Numbered from the stretch's first letter, positions 37,872-49,258 are shown. The stretch: DNA of 64,000 bases from Symbiodinium microadriaticum (GCA_001939145.1 LSRX01000800.1:22177-86176), one strand, 5' to 3'. Notes: a model not told the origin generated them from the letters alone. Numbers and translations: made by a program.

Positions 37872-38583
37872 GGTCAGCACGGCCGGTGTTTATGAGTTGT
37901 ACAGAACTCCAATGAAGGGCAAATGCCTCTTCAATGTACATTCACGGTCGGGCGGAGATGTATGGATTTGTTCAGGTTTCCGGAGTCTGTTGTCAGCAGG
38001 CAATACCAGACAAGTATAACTTACTGATTCGGAAGTCGGTAGGCATGATTTGAACATCTCCAGCTGCTGGATGCCTGCTTGAGAGCAGGCACTGAATTTG
38101 TAGTGTTTGTAGTCGGCCAATGCAACTGAGCACCTCGGAAGCGCTGTAAAAACGCATGAGAGAAAACAACCGCCTTCAGCACTCGGAGTGCAAGCGGTTT
38201 GCAGGAGGCGGAGGTGTCGGAGCTGCAACGGTACCTCGGTTTATGGCTTGCACCCTGCAGTTCTCCGCCGTGATTTCACGAAAGGCCTTACCTGGGCAGC
38301 GACCACGCTCTTCTCGTGTCCTCGCCGTGTGTGGCGGCTTTCCTCGTGGCGCTCTTCTCAGAGGTCGCGCAAAAGGCCAAGCTGGAGCTCTGTGGCCTCG
38401 ACCTGAGGTGTCGGCTCGGATGGCACGTTGTTGTATGTGCTTGCAGCCCAGGGTGGGACCTCTACCACGGTGGCCTGGCTTCGTGGTTTTCAAGTCAAGT
38501 TGTGTCGTTTGATCGCTGTGCATCTGGTTGGATGAACTGCAGGCCACCTCGTCTTCTTCCGGCACTGCAAGTCTCCTTCGATT
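37872..38583. other. No gene recognised
   Basis: Overlapping open frames without a conserved motif; may include an upstream exon of the next candidate. Confidence 0.4.
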
Positions 38584-39060
38584 TTCGAGCTCGGAATCCT
38601 GTTCCACGCAAAAGAGCACCCGGTGGAGTTCACCAGCCGGATGGGCCCAATGCTGGAGGTGTGCTCGCCAGAAGCCGGTGGGAAACGCGACCCTCGCAGA
38701 GGGACGAAGCTGTCGATAGACTCGCCGGGCTTCAGCGATCGCAACTTCCTGTGGCTATTGTCTCTGAACTCAACCTTCGGCATTCGATTCTCACAAGAAA
38801 AGGCCAGCAAGACTACAGCAAACGCTGACTGTGACCATCGTGCGTCGGCGCCTGTGACCTCTCTGGCTTGGCAGCTCCTGGCACCGGGTGCTGCTGGCTC
38901 GCGGTTCTTTACCATAGATGAATCCAACTTCGGGCTGCAGCTCGGTTCTCTGTGCTACATGCCAGCGGGCCATGACCCCGCGCTTCCCAGCCAGGGCAAG
39001 GTTGGAGAAGCCTTCAAATGTACTCCTTGTCCCGATGTCCGCCGCCGGCTGCCTGCATAG
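38584..39060 (+). CDS. Unassigned protein, candidate terminal exon
   Basis: The frame reads FELGILFHAKEHPVEFTSRM, then MLEVCSPEAGGKRDPRRG, FSDRNFLWLLSLNSTFGI and SRFFTIDESNFGLQLGSLCY, ending with TAG at 39058-39060. It has the composition of a folded protein. I considered a phospholipase-D-like or Tdp1 relation because of FELGILF, but no HKD motif is present, so no function is given. Confidence 0.35.
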   Translation, partial: FELGILFHAKEHPVEFTSRMGPMLEVCSPEAGGKRDPRRGTKLSIDSPGFSDRNFLWLLSLNSTFGIRFSQEKASKTTANADCDHRASAPVTSLAWQLLAPGAAGSRFFTIDESNFGLQLGSLCYMPAGHDPALPSQGKVGEAFKCTPCPDVRRRLPA

Positions 39061-39406
39061 AGCAAGAGAAATTCTATTCCATGTTTGGTCTTCGCATCAG
39101 GGGTAAGATTCCACTTCCCATGGTCTGAGCAGGTCTGGACATAAGCTTTTGTGATACGTAAGTACTCCAAATGATGGCGGCATAAGCAAGCTCCTGGACA
39201 GACTTTAGAGACTGTGCGGAGGTTCATTAGGAAAATAACTAATAACGGCTCCTGAATCAGTCTACATCGAGCACTTGGAGGCGTAAGCATGCGAAATGGC
39301 ACAAGGGGAGATCATTGGAAAGGCACAAAGGCAACTCCTGAGGATTCAGCAGGGTGTCCGAGGCTCAGAAAAGGGCTTACATGACGTGTACATAGGCTAG
39401 AGTTCG
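39061..39406. other. No gene recognised
   Basis: Nothing supported on either strand. Confidence 0.5.
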
Positions 39407-40299
39407 GTGAAGGTGTACAGTGACATGATAAGGCTTACAGAGTGCAAAGATGCCACGAGCTTCTCAAGGGTTTCTGTAGGCTTACAGTACCCTTTCGCCT
39501 GCGTGGAGCATCTCCCAGGCGACATCGTCTGCATTCCCTGCCACGCCTTTCCCGCTGACTGGCATCTGGCTCGTGAACTGGGCAAGCAGCCGCTTGCGAA
39601 TGAGATGGAGGCTGTAAGAAGGCTGCGCGACGTGGATGCCGACCTGCTTCAAGTTCTCAGCAGCTCCGATGATGTTTCCCTGCCGCGCCGCAAGCGCTTA
39701 GAGAGACTGGGGTCCCGGGGTCGGCGTCGGCGACTCCTTGAATGTGCAGAGCAAGAGACTCTTGCCTTCACTGCGGCCACAGTCTAGATAAAGGCAGGCA
39801 AACGGAAAGGCCACGAGGGTGACTGGCAAAAAGGTACCATCAGCGTCGGGAAGTGCAAGAAAGGGAGCTGAAGAGGCGCCAGGATGCGGCAGTGGCCCAG
39901 CTGGTCGCCAGCGGCTTCCATGTCACCGATGTGCAGGTGGGCGAAGTTTGTCCTGTGTACAAGAAAACCGAACTGCAGCCATGTTCTCCGCCAGGAAGTG
40001 CTACCACATTGCGACGGTAGTACCGTAAGATGTGAGGCAGTGTTGAGGGTGGCATTCGCAGCCTGGTTGCGCTTCTGTCGAATATCACGTCACTGGCTGC
40101 TATTCCTGCCGTGTGTTGTTTTTTCTGGATTCCAGCAGTGTTTCGCAGTTTTCTGGCAGTCTTTGCCTGTGGGCCTTTCTTACGCCGGCAGTCAGAGGCA
40201 AAATACCGTTCTTCTGCAGAGCAAGCTGCAGCCGATGGCTTGGGCGACGTGAATGCAGCAGAGGCAGCCCGACTTGCATGGCAAATGTGGATGACGTGA
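39407..40299 (+). CDS. Unassigned charged helical protein, candidate exons
   Basis: Three + strand frames fit together: one to about 39787 with ELGKQPLANEMEAVRRLRDV and RRKRLERLGSRGRRRRLLEC; one at about 39855-39985 with EVQERELKRRQDAAVAQLVA and SGFHVTDVQVGEV; and one ending at 40297-40299 with SAEQAAADGLGDVNAAEAAR. The first two are consistent with a basic coiled coil. No family recognised; exon borders are not placed. Confidence 0.4.
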
Positions 40300-41574
40300 C
40301 TCATCACAGCTGAGTCTCTTCGATACATGCATCCAGGCACATCGAGTGCTCTTTGGAATCTCGCCCTGGCACTGCGCTTATCAGAAGCGGCATGTGGATT
40401 TGGAGGTCATTGGGTGCCATGCTTGGCAGCGGCTGTTCAGGCTTGGTGGCTGTCCAGTGCTGGGTTTGCGAGCTTTGTCCTCTTCGGAGCCCTTGCTGGT
40501 GGCTGTTGGCCGCATAGCAGCCGAGGAGGAGGTGCCCTGCCCCTGCCCTGCCCTGCTTGTGCCCTTGGCTGGGCGCAGCAGGCACGCTTTCGCCGAGACA
40601 GCAATGAGCGCTTCGATCTGTCGATGGCGAAGAAGCAGGCCTTTGCTCGGAACCCTGCTTGTTCGTCCCTCGAGTTCCATGCATGTTCCGTGGGGAGCGA
40701 TCAGTGAAGCTCCTCTCACGAAACTTTCCCACCAGGCATCCCAGGCATCACATAGCAAGACGAAGCTCATCAAACTGAACTGGGAAGTAGAGGGTGATCT
40801 TCGTCCGTTGTGACAGGCAGGCTTCGAGCACTAGAAGAGTAAAGAACGCAAGACTTCACAGCCGCGGCGATAATGTCTAGTCGAAGAGTCGCCTCCACCA
40901 TCTACAGCCAACGGAAACATGCACGCCTGCGCCAGACGCGTTCATGCCTGTTGGCTCCGTCATGGGTTGTAGCCGTGAATGTTGCTAACAGAAAACAAAA
41001 TGAAGGTAGGAAACCGCTTGCGAGCCAGTTTGTGACACTGTGGGAACCAGCTTCTAGTTGCGGACAAAGGCGACAAGTGAGATGTTACTAACGAAGATAG
41101 TGACACTCGCTGAAGTTCGACTTGACAGATGTTCCGGTCAACAGGGCAACAAGAAGAGCAAGTCACACTTTCGATTTTCGTTCTTGTGCTTGCTACTGCT
41201 TCTATCCACCAGCCAGCGACTCCTGAACTGAGTGGAAGAATGACCTGCATTGCAGCAGCCAGGTCTGTTCCAAAGCAGAGCAGCCGCAGCCGGCGTTTTC
41301 CTGGGGCTGTTGCGCTTTGGCTACTGTGATTGAAGCCTCTCTCTTGAGCTATGTGTCTCCAGACAATTTTTGCTTTCCTTCCAGCGAGAACCATGTGAGG
41401 CATTGGGCCACGGCGGGCACTGCGCTACCTTTGTGAATGTCTGCTGCAGTTCGGAGAAAGGAAAAAGTGTGTGAATGCAGAATGTCTACAGTGGCAGATT
41501 GGACTCATTGCAGGCGAGAGGACGGATCTGGCTCCGACGATGTTGCGCTGCCTTCAACTGCCTTCTGCGCCGAG
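40300..41574. other. No gene recognised
   Basis: Several overlapping frames (for example 40327-40813) appear open in more than one phase, as expected for GC-rich non-coding DNA. Nothing supported. Confidence 0.4.
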
Positions 41575-41961
41575 GCTTCACTTTGCCTACAAGTATGCTG
41601 GCGACGACGCTTGGGATGCCCTCCTGGCTTCTGCGAATGCCGGGGGCGAGAACGTGCACCGCAACGAGGAACGGGGTACGGATCGAGTTTGATGGATGCC
41701 AGCGTCGAAACGACTTGCAGGTGCTAGGGTTGCTGCTGGGTGCTGCACAGGGGCGGCAGGGTCTGAAAACCCAGGAGGAGACTGCAGAGCAAGCTGTAGC
41801 TGCGGATTCAACTTTCCGATCTTTCGCTGCAGGAGGGATTGAAGCATTATGCTGAGCTGGAAGAGGCCCTTGCAATGCAACCTCGGTGGCTAGAGAAGCG
41901 TAGGCCGCGGGCCTCAGGAGATTCAGGCAGTTGTCGAGCAGGCGCTGCTGGACAGGCCTAG
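41575..41961 (+). CDS. ADP-ribosylglycohydrolase family, C-terminal part
   Basis: An exon starting after an AG at 41574 reads LHFAYKYAGDDAWDALLASA and NAGGENVHRN (to 41665). Splicing over 41666-41720, a GA donor and AG acceptor 55 nt apart, gives HRNVLGLLLGAAQG. This is the typical end of the family (YKYA..., N-GGEN-hR, lG-llGA). A further exon from 41833 reads EGLKHYAELEEALAMQPRW and stops at 41959-41961. The part is exactly what the gene at 33.1-34.1 kb lacks, while the N-terminal motifs are missing here. It is either the 3' end of that gene after a roughly 7.5-kb interval, or the remnant of a second copy. The GGEN/HRN residues include expected Mg and ribose contacts. Confidence 0.7.
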
Positions 41962-43782
41962 TCGCAATCATGGGAAGCTGCATCCCAACGCTTGAGTTTT
42001 CAGGCCTCAGCGACAATGAGATCGTCAGACCTTTGATGCAGGGTGGGCATGGGTGGGCGATGTTTGCCGTGGTCGACACCGGCCGACGCAGCAGTTCAAG
42101 GAGTGCTCCTAGCAATCAAGGGTTGAAGAGCTCAAGAGCGATGGACTCTCGTGGACGACGCAAGCGATGGGAATCGCACCAGCATTGGACGGTTGCCGTG
42201 GTCGCCGCTAGCGACTGATCCGGTGCGCACACAAGAAAACAGAGTCGGCTGGGGCTGGAGGCTTGTTGCAACGGGCAGAGAGTCACCACCGAAGCAATCA
42301 GGCCTGCGGGCGATCATACAGCAGCTTACAGAAGCTCGGCCCTCGGAGCACGGCATCTAGCTGTAGAGACTCCATCGATGACTTGCCTTTGAAGGCAATC
42401 GCATCGGGTCGAGAGGCTCCTTTTTTTTGGCACCGGCTTAGCTCCTTCTCCTGTCATCCGCATCAGGTCGGCCTTGAGATGGGCGTCGGCACGCTTCGTT
42501 CCAGCCAGCGTGTCGTCAGCTTCAGCTTCTCTGCGGCTCGGCGCCCGGGCCAGGGCACAGCCAGGGGGCACGGGTTTTGTGTTGTTTGCGTTTTCAGGAT
42601 CTCTATGCGAGCGAGGGCTTGCAGGTGCCGCCTGATGCCGCGGAGCCGAGTCCTCAGAAATCCATTGAACTCCGCGGGTGGGAGTCACGGGTGCGGACCG
42701 CGCAGATCCGTGATTCGAGGCAAAGTCGGCCCGCGAAGACCTTCACTCCGCCCTCGAAAGACGCGCTGTCCGGAACCCTGGCCCGGGAGTCGAGGTGGTA
42801 CTTGAACGGTGGACGCTGCAGGTCTTTGACGGTTGATTCCAACCAGTTCCGTGGCACAGTCAAAGCCCGGGCCTGAGCGTCCACAGCAGCGTGGGCTGGT
42901 GTGGCCTGGCTTGGCAAAGGCAACTGATCTCGGGGGCTTTCACGATAGCGGGACACCGGCTCGGACCCCTTTTTGTCCCAGCACGCCTTCCGCTGCGTTC
43001 TGCCAGAACAGGCCTTCACCCTGGGCAGCTCCAGCGGTTCGGGTATGTCTAAGGAGGAGCTGGCACAGAGGGAGGCCGACTCCGTGCGATGCAAGCGGCA
43101 AGCGCATTTCCACTGCGGTTGAGGCCAGGGATCGGCATCTTGCGGACATCAGTGAAGAAGCTGAAGAAGCCGTGCAACAGCGGTGATCTTGGTCAAGGGG
43201 CAGGTCTGTTAGTAGTTTTGTGTCTTCTTGATGTTTCTCGCGCGAACACTGGCTCAGCTGTCAGAGCAGGAGAGAGGACGATCGTGAGATTGTTGGGGCC
43301 CGCATAGGAACCCAATCCGGCCCGAAGTCCCACAGGCACACTCGGCAGCTGTTCAGCTGTACAAGTTGATTCTGGAAGTCGAGCTTGCCTGTGGATGCCA
43401 ATGTCTTCAGCTGACGGCGGGAAGCCGGCCCCGAAATCGACGAAGCATGCGAAGACGCCGCTCTTCCCGCCATGTTCGCAGCTAGCATACTCCAGGCGAG
43501 ATGACTGTCTAAGCTAATCTGTTGAAGCCAGATGCAGCATTGCCGCACATTGTAGCTTGTTTTGCGAGGTTTCTGGACAAGCTGGGGGACCAAAGACGAG
43601 CTCCAGAATGGACCTTCAATCGAAGTGCCAGCGTGTCTCGAATGCATCTGCTGCACCCCTTGCTTCCTTGTTCATCACTTGTGTTTCTCACGCCATGGTC
43701 TGAGGGAGGGCGGAAGCTAGCTGTCTTTGAAGCTCTTGTGGCTGAGTGAGGATTGGGAGGGATCCGTAGGTACAGCGCCGCC
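41962..43782 (+). other. Unassigned exon-like frames upstream of the EF-hand gene
   Basis: Three + strand pieces look coding: VEELKSDGLSWTTQAMGIAP (about 42120-42185), SPQKSIELRGWESRVRTAQI (about 42650-42710, frame open to 42876) and VPQAHSAAVQLYKLILEVEL (about 43325-43385). A short MSKEELAQREADSVRC lies near 43024-43080. They suggest at least one more gene, but I cannot assign a product or junctions. Confidence 0.3.
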
Positions 43783-46488
43783 ATGGCGAGCTACATGATG
43801 CCAGGCTACAACATGCAACAGCAGGGCTACCCGCAAATGCAGATGACGGCTGAGCAACAGCAACAGTACCAACAACAGTACCAGCAACAGTACCAGCAAC
43901 AACAACAGCAGTACCAGCAGTACCAGCAGCAGTACCAACAGCCACAGCAGCAGCAGTACCAGCAGCAAGGGCAGCAGCAAGGCCAGCAGCAGCAGGCTAG
44001 CTCAGGCGGCTTGACTGTTACAGGCTGTGCGGATGCGACTGTTGGCAACATCGTTCGGGGCACTTTCGCCTACCAGACGGAGAACCATGGACGGCCTGTT
44101 TACAAGAAGAATGAGCCGGTGGCGAACAACCCCACGCTAGACGTCCTGATCTACTTTTGGGATGAGCGAGATGGTGCAAACTTCTGCGGCTGGTGGTTTG
44201 GACCCAAGGTGGGGGGTGATCAAGTCTGGGCGTACAACAGTGAGCGCAGCTCTCAGCCGCCCTCCACCGGTTGGCGTGTCCCCTATGATGGCCAAGTGGA
44301 CCCATCTTTTGTCATCAGCTCTGGTCAGCAGGGCTACAGCCAGAGCCAGGCCTACCAGGCATATGGACAACAGGGGTACCAGCAGTACCAGCAGCAGTAC
44401 CAGCAACAGTATCAGCAGCAAATGCAACAGCAACAGTACCTCCAGCAGAAGCAGCGGGATGACGAGATGGCCCGGCGAAGGCAGGAAGAACAACGCAGGG
44501 CGGAGCAACAAGGGGTTATGAATTGTCAGGCGATCCTGCAGAAGCTGGCTGCTGCAACGCCTGAGAATTATGAACAGCTCAAGGATGAGGTGGAGAAGAT
44601 GATCATGCAAGAGTTGCCGAAGTGCGGGAGCCAGGCCGAGGTTGTCAAGGCCGAGGTGATGCAGCAGTTCCAAGGCGCGCAGATGCGCGTGGAGCAGATT
44701 AAGCAGCACCGCATAGAAGAGGAGCGGCAAAACCAGGAGCGCATGGAAGAAGCCAAGAGGATCCTCACAGAGCTAGGAGGCCTCGTTGAGAAGGCGGAGC
44801 AAGACGCAGCAAGCCTCAAGACCACCGCTGCCCCTGTGCTAGGATCCAAGTCCATGAGCGAGGATGAAGCCCGAGAGGCCGGAAAGTCTGTGAGCGAGGT
44901 ATCCGTTTCCGCAAAGGCCTCGTGCAAGATGTGCTCCAGCTTTATCGTTGAGCGGAGGATGAGCATCGATGTGGTGAAGCCACCCTACCTCGCCGAGCTT
45001 CGGGAAGAGCAGATCAAGCTTCAAACCCGAATACAGGAATGCTACAGAATAGTCGTGGCTTCGACAACCTCGGCCAGGGATATGATTGACAAGGCTGTGA
45101 GGAAGACCCACGCCATGAAGGTCTACGCAAAGCGCACTTCAGCTTTTGACAAGTACAACTCGGCAAAGGACGGTTATTTCACGGTGGATGACATGATCGC
45201 CTATGCCAAGGGTGAGTTCCGTTTCCCGCTGTGCAAAGAAGCGGCATCAACCATCTTGAAGAAGCACGGGGAGGGCATCAGGGGTGTCCCGCGTGCTCGG
45301 TTCCAGCGTGTCAAGGTGGCAGTGGGCATTGCCCGCGAGGAGGAGGCCGTCTTAGCACGGAAACGGGAAGCAGAGCAGAAGAGGCTTGCTTTGGAGGCCA
45401 AGAAGAAAGTCATCGAGGCCGACATCCAAAAGGTCGTTGACACCCTCACTGATGCAGAGCCCGCAGTGGCAAAGGCCGAAGAGACCGGCCAAGCCGAGCA
45501 CTTGTCGAGGGAATACCTTGGCGAGGCGCCAGGCAAACAAGAGGTCACCGCCGCCAGCGAGGCTGCCACTAATGCGTTAAACGATGCTCAGGCTGAGTTG
45601 TCTGATGTTCGCACCCGCTTAACTGACCTTGCAAACTCTGCTGACGAGGATGTCAAGCAGTGGGTGCAGGTCGAGATTCGTAAAGTCGAGGCGAAGGTGC
45701 TGCACATGGATACTCGTTTGATGCAGACCAAACAAGCAATTGAGCGCGGACAGCGGTACTTGGAAAAGCTGGAGGTCACGGAGCTCCTGAATGCGAGAGC
45801 AGAAGTCAGCAAACTCCTGCGGGCCAAGAAGATGGAGCCAGAGGATCTCTTCAAGGCTGTCGACAAGGACGGCGATGGCACGGTCAACCTCTCGGACTTC
45901 ACTGCCTTTCTTCAAGCTGATGGCTGTCAGCTGGATGCTGAAAAAATGGAACAGACCTTTAGTTACTATGACATGGCCACAGGCACCATTAGCAGAGAGA
46001 TGCTGGTGCTGGCATCTCGGTGCTACTACTTGGTGGTGTCTGAGACCGTCATGACGGAGCAGGCTGCCCTAGAGGAGGGCCATGCGTTGCGGCGGCTGGA
46101 TCCCAGGGAGCTCGTGGAGATCCTGGAGGGCCCCTCAGAAGAGAAGACTCCCGGGATCCCGCGTGCGAAATGCCGAGCAGTTCTAGATGCTGCAGAAGGC
46201 TGGGCCACCATCACGGGCAGCGGTGGGACGTCCTTCTTGGTCCCAAGCGAGGGTCTGTTGGATGTGCTGAGAGAAACGCCTCTGACAAGCGAGCTTGAGG
46301 AAAGCACAGCCCTTCGTGAGCTCGCGCCCGGCGAGAAGCTAGAGATCCTGGAGTGGTATTCAAGGAATGCAAACGGAGACAAGCGGGTGAAGGCCCGCGC
46401 AAAGAGCACCTCCGACATTGGCTGGGTGACCGCGGTCACTGCTGAGGGGACAGAGATTCTGAAAATTTCAATGACCCCAATGAGCTGA
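43783..46488 (+). CDS. Q-rich, coiled-coil EF-hand protein, intronless, 901 aa
   Basis: The start is the ATG at 43783, in a strong context (gccgccATGG). Residues about 10-72 are a Gln/Tyr-rich tract (repeats of QQYQQQ). Residues about 73-175 form a compact domain with FWDERDGANFCGWWFGPKVG. A second Q-rich tract spans about 180-226, followed by long charged coiled coils (for example QRRAEQQGVMNCQAILQKLA and EEERQNQERMEEAKRILTEL). A degenerate EF-like loop starts at D456 (FDKYNSAKDGYFTVDD). A canonical Ca-binding loop is at 694-705 (DKDGDGTVNLSD, Asp instead of Glu at position 12). Two related C-terminal modules at about 759-830 and 836-901 share ALRxLxPxExxEILE and end in GWxT. No signal peptide or membrane segment is seen. 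It is probably a Ca-responsive cytoskeletal or scaffold protein; that is inference. Uniform codon use and no introns suggest high expression or a reinserted cDNA. Confidence 0.9.
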   Translation: MASYMMPGYNMQQQGYPQMQMTAEQQQQYQQQYQQQYQQQQQQYQQYQQQYQQPQQQQYQQQGQQQGQQQQASSGGLTVTGCADATVGNIVRGTFAYQTENHGRPVYKKNEPVANNPTLDVLIYFWDERDGANFCGWWFGPKVGGDQVWAYNSERSSQPPSTGWRVPYDGQVDPSFVISSGQQGYSQSQAYQAYGQQGYQQYQQQYQQQYQQQMQQQQYLQQKQRDDEMARRRQEEQRRAEQQGVMNCQAILQKLAAATPENYEQLKDEVEKMIMQELPKCGSQAEVVKAEVMQQFQGAQMRVEQIKQHRIEEERQNQERMEEAKRILTELGGLVEKAEQDAASLKTTAAPVLGSKSMSEDEAREAGKSVSEVSVSAKASCKMCSSFIVERRMSIDVVKPPYLAELREEQIKLQTRIQECYRIVVASTTSARDMIDKAVRKTHAMKVYAKRTSAFDKYNSAKDGYFTVDDMIAYAKGEFRFPLCKEAASTILKKHGEGIRGVPRARFQRVKVAVGIAREEEAVLARKREAEQKRLALEAKKKVIEADIQKVVDTLTDAEPAVAKAEETGQAEHLSREYLGEAPGKQEVTAASEAATNALNDAQAELSDVRTRLTDLANSADEDVKQWVQVEIRKVEAKVLHMDTRLMQTKQAIERGQRYLEKLEVTELLNARAEVSKLLRAKKMEPEDLFKAVDKDGDGTVNLSDFTAFLQADGCQLDAEKMEQTFSYYDMATGTISREMLVLASRCYYLVVSETVMTEQAALEEGHALRRLDPRELVEILEGPSEEKTPGIPRAKCRAVLDAAEGWATITGSGGTSFLVPSEGLLDVLRETPLTSELEESTALRELAPGEKLEILEWYSRNANGDKRVKARAKSTSDIGWVTAVTAEGTEILKISMTPMS

Positions 46489-46683
46489 CTAGCGAGATTT
46501 TGACATCATGGCTGAGGGAATTTCCTTGGCCGTAGAGAGTCTGTATATAAACTGCTAGAAGCCACTACACTGGCCAGGATGCTTCAAACTCTTCAAGCTC
46601 TGCCCAGCCTTATGCAAAACAGGCACTGCTCCGGGGGCTGTTTTTTGTTCACAGCTGTGGAGAAGTTGACTTGCAGTCATGTG
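46489..46683. other. 3' flank of the EF-hand gene
   Basis: Short intergenic stretch, no feature seen. Confidence 0.6.
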
Positions 46684-47684
46684 ATGCCCTCTGCCGAGGA
46701 TTCAGGCTTGGTGAACAGATCAGCTGCAGCGAGCATTCAGCCTGGTCAGTACAAAGCAGATCGGGACTTTGTGAATGACATCACCAGCGAAGTGCGGAAG
46801 GACGTGGATGCACGGTTCCGACAAGCCCCACGGTCGCTTGACTTAGACATGCGCTCATTTTGCCTTGCGAGCTTCAGTGGTCTGGCAGAAACTTACGATG
46901 GCAAAGCCACCCAGCATGACCACCAGCCAGCAGCCGAGCAGAGTAGGCTGCTGACGAGGGAAGTTGAATTCACGACAGCGGGGAAGATGAGGAGGAGATG
47001 GAGGGATGTGTCACATGTAATGACATGAGACGAGGGGATTGACACAGCCGTGCTTGTGGTGCTAGAACAGCTCATTCAGTTCACGATTTGCGAGCTTTTG
47101 CTATGTGCTGTCGATGGATAGCAGACGTCAGTGTGTCAGAATTCCCAAGTGGCATGCCCATGCCTGCTTCTCTTGTCAGTAGCTCAGATTGCTGGTCGTA
47201 CCTCACTTCCTGAGTCTGGTGTGGCCACCATCGCCAATGAAAGCTGAGGTGCACCTTCGGAGAGAACCCGAGGTACGATGAGTCGGGTGTGTTGAAGGGT
47301 GTGCGAAACCCTGGCAACATGAAGCTGTGGTTCAATCCAGTTGGACCTGGGCAGTACCCACCGTTGGATGGCCTTGAAAGTTCAGCCCGAGTCCACTGGA
47401 TGTCATCGCCTGCCTGGTCGCAACGTCGTGGTAAACCTGCCGAAGATGTCCGTGCTGCGAAGGCTGCTGGATGTGCACCTGGCCCTGGCTACTATGCACC
47501 TCAGACCAAGGTGGAACCACGCGGAAAGCGAACGGTTTGCAAAAATGCAGGGCAGTTCAGCTTGATCTTCCAGCGGATTGGTGCCAGTGCAGGACCAAAT
47601 TCATATGTACCCAGAAGGAGGTCCGAATCTGTGGAACCGCTGGGCTCAGATCATGGCAACAGTGCACCTCCCAGCAGAGGCTGA
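46684..47684 (+). CDS. STPGR/SHIPPO-repeat-like protein, candidate exons
   Basis: A frame from ATG 46684 contains SIQPGQYKADRDF. A second frame, 47289-47684, contains NPVGPGQYPPL, then CAPGPGYYAPQ, then ASAGPNSYVP. The spacing and the P-G-P-x-Y core match STPGR (SHIPPO/outer-dense-fibre type) repeats found in flagellar and microtubule-associated proteins of protists. The segment between 46.9 and 47.28 kb is probably intronic. It may belong to the same gene as the coiled-coil exons that follow. A microtubule or flagellar location is inferred from the family. Confidence 0.55.
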
Positions 47685-47975
47685 GGGCGTGTGCTTCTGC
47701 GTTCGTGAACAGAAGTTGAAAGCACAGACACACAAGACAGTCTCACCCACCGGGCGCCCCTGTATGGGTTGGCCCTCGAAGCTTTCGAAGCCATCTTCGG
47801 AGAAAAGCTTCGACCGGGCCTAGTGCGGCTTCAGAGATGCATCTTCGCAATGCTCTGTGCCGTGCGAAGTGAATCAGGAGAGAGCTTTGGCAAAATCACC
47901 TCAGGCGCTTCTGCCACGTTTGGTAATGGTGTCCAGAGGATCGCGAAGTGCAGCTGTCGACATTGAAGGCGTTGC

Positions 47976-49023
47976 ATGGAGGAAGAGAAGAAGGCGGAGC
48001 TGGGCGATCCTTTGGACTCCGGGAAGTGTTGCATTCTGTTCGGGCTGCAGGACATGGACTGGAGAAGCGCGATAGAGCACGACTACCGGGAGATGTTGAA
48101 GGCTCACAGCCGGCGTCCGCCGCTTCAGGCAGTCGCTTCGGCGCGTCTTTCCGCACATTCCAGGATCAGATACGAGAACGCCAGCTGCGACGGGAAGAAG
48201 CAAAGCGCGCGTCAGTTGAACAGGCGGGTGAGTAGGCTGCCTGGTTCTTCAGGGAGCTTCAGCACTCTCAGCAGCAGAAGTCCGTGTAGGCTTCGATGCA
48301 CGGGTTTCCCGACTTCTCGAAGCCCTCCAACATCTCCGTCAACCGCCCAGAGGATACTCTGCCAGGGCTCTAGGAACCTCACTCTCCATTGCGTGACTGT
48401 GAGGTCAAAGACTACATCGTCGAGCGGCGCCTGCATCTGAAGGAGGACCTCGACCAGCAGGCGCGGGCTGGCGGGCTGGCTGGCCCTTTTTTTTCTTCTT
48501 GGCAGTGCAGGTGGAGCTCAAGAAGCGCCAGAAGGAACACAGAAAGGCTATCGAACATGCGGGCGTCCAAGCTTGGCTTCATAGGCCTGCGCGGCAAACC
48601 CTGGAAGTGGTTGGCAAGGAAATGGACCGCATCAACAACCTCGCAGCACATACCGAGCTCGTGCAGCTTTCCACTCGGTTGAAAGCTTCGTTGACCTCGT
48701 CCGGACGGCTCTTTGAACAAATTGACCACCAGGCAGCGAGTCAAGGACCGCGAGCGAGGAAGACACGTTCTTCAGGCCAGCTTCGGCTTGGAAAGGCTCT
48801 GGACAAGAGCTCATACATGCCCACACGCCCACACACCTATACACATACATATGTGATCCCGGTTCTCAGTTCGCCGACCCCCCCGCATGGTATGCCCCCC
48901 CCGGAACGCCCCGGTCCAAATTTGCCGAATCCCTGCGACTGCGCGCGCTTCTCCCACATGGCGGCTCCAAAGCCCCATCAACTGTCACGAGGATCTCGTC
49001 CCAAACACACCCGATCCTTGTGA
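47976..49023 (+). CDS. Coiled-coil protein, multi-exon, possibly continuous with the upstream STPGR exons
   Basis: An exon from 47976 encodes MDWRSAIEHDYREMLK, ending at 48101. A GC-AG intron (48102-48163) joins it in frame to DQIRERQLRREEAKRASVEQ. Another exon, about 48401-48460, reads VKDYIVERRLHLKEDLDQQ. A 50-nt GC-AG intron (48461-48510, with a pyrimidine run before the AG) joins it to VELKKRQKEHRKAIEHAG, then KEMDRINNLAAHTELVQLST. The heptad-like pattern gives a coiled coil through about 48720. The frame stays open to 49021-49023, but the last 80 codons run into repeat-rich DNA, so the real end may be earlier. No family name can be given. Confidence 0.6.
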
Positions 49024-49140
49024 CAGTGGGCACTTTCCACCCAGGACTGTACCATGAGGGTATTGAAAGTGCAATTGTCACCCGGATTCGCCTTCCTGCC
49101 AGGCCCGCTTCCTGTGGCAGTTGACCCAAGAAAGGAACAT
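49024..49140. other. 3' flank
   Basis: Transition into repeat DNA, no feature. Confidence 0.5.
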
Positions 49141-49149
49141 GACGATGAC

Positions 49150-49181
<32 letters not shown>

Positions 49182-49258
49182 GGATGACGATGAGGATGAC
49201 GCTGATGATGATGCTGATGATGATGTTGATGATGATGTTGATGATGATGACGACGATT
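49141..49258. repeat. (GAT/GAC)n microsatellite
   Basis: Imperfect trinucleotide run GATGATGAC-type over about 118 bases. It yields poly-Asp, poly-Ser and poly-Met ORFs in different frames, none treated as genes. Confidence 0.95.
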
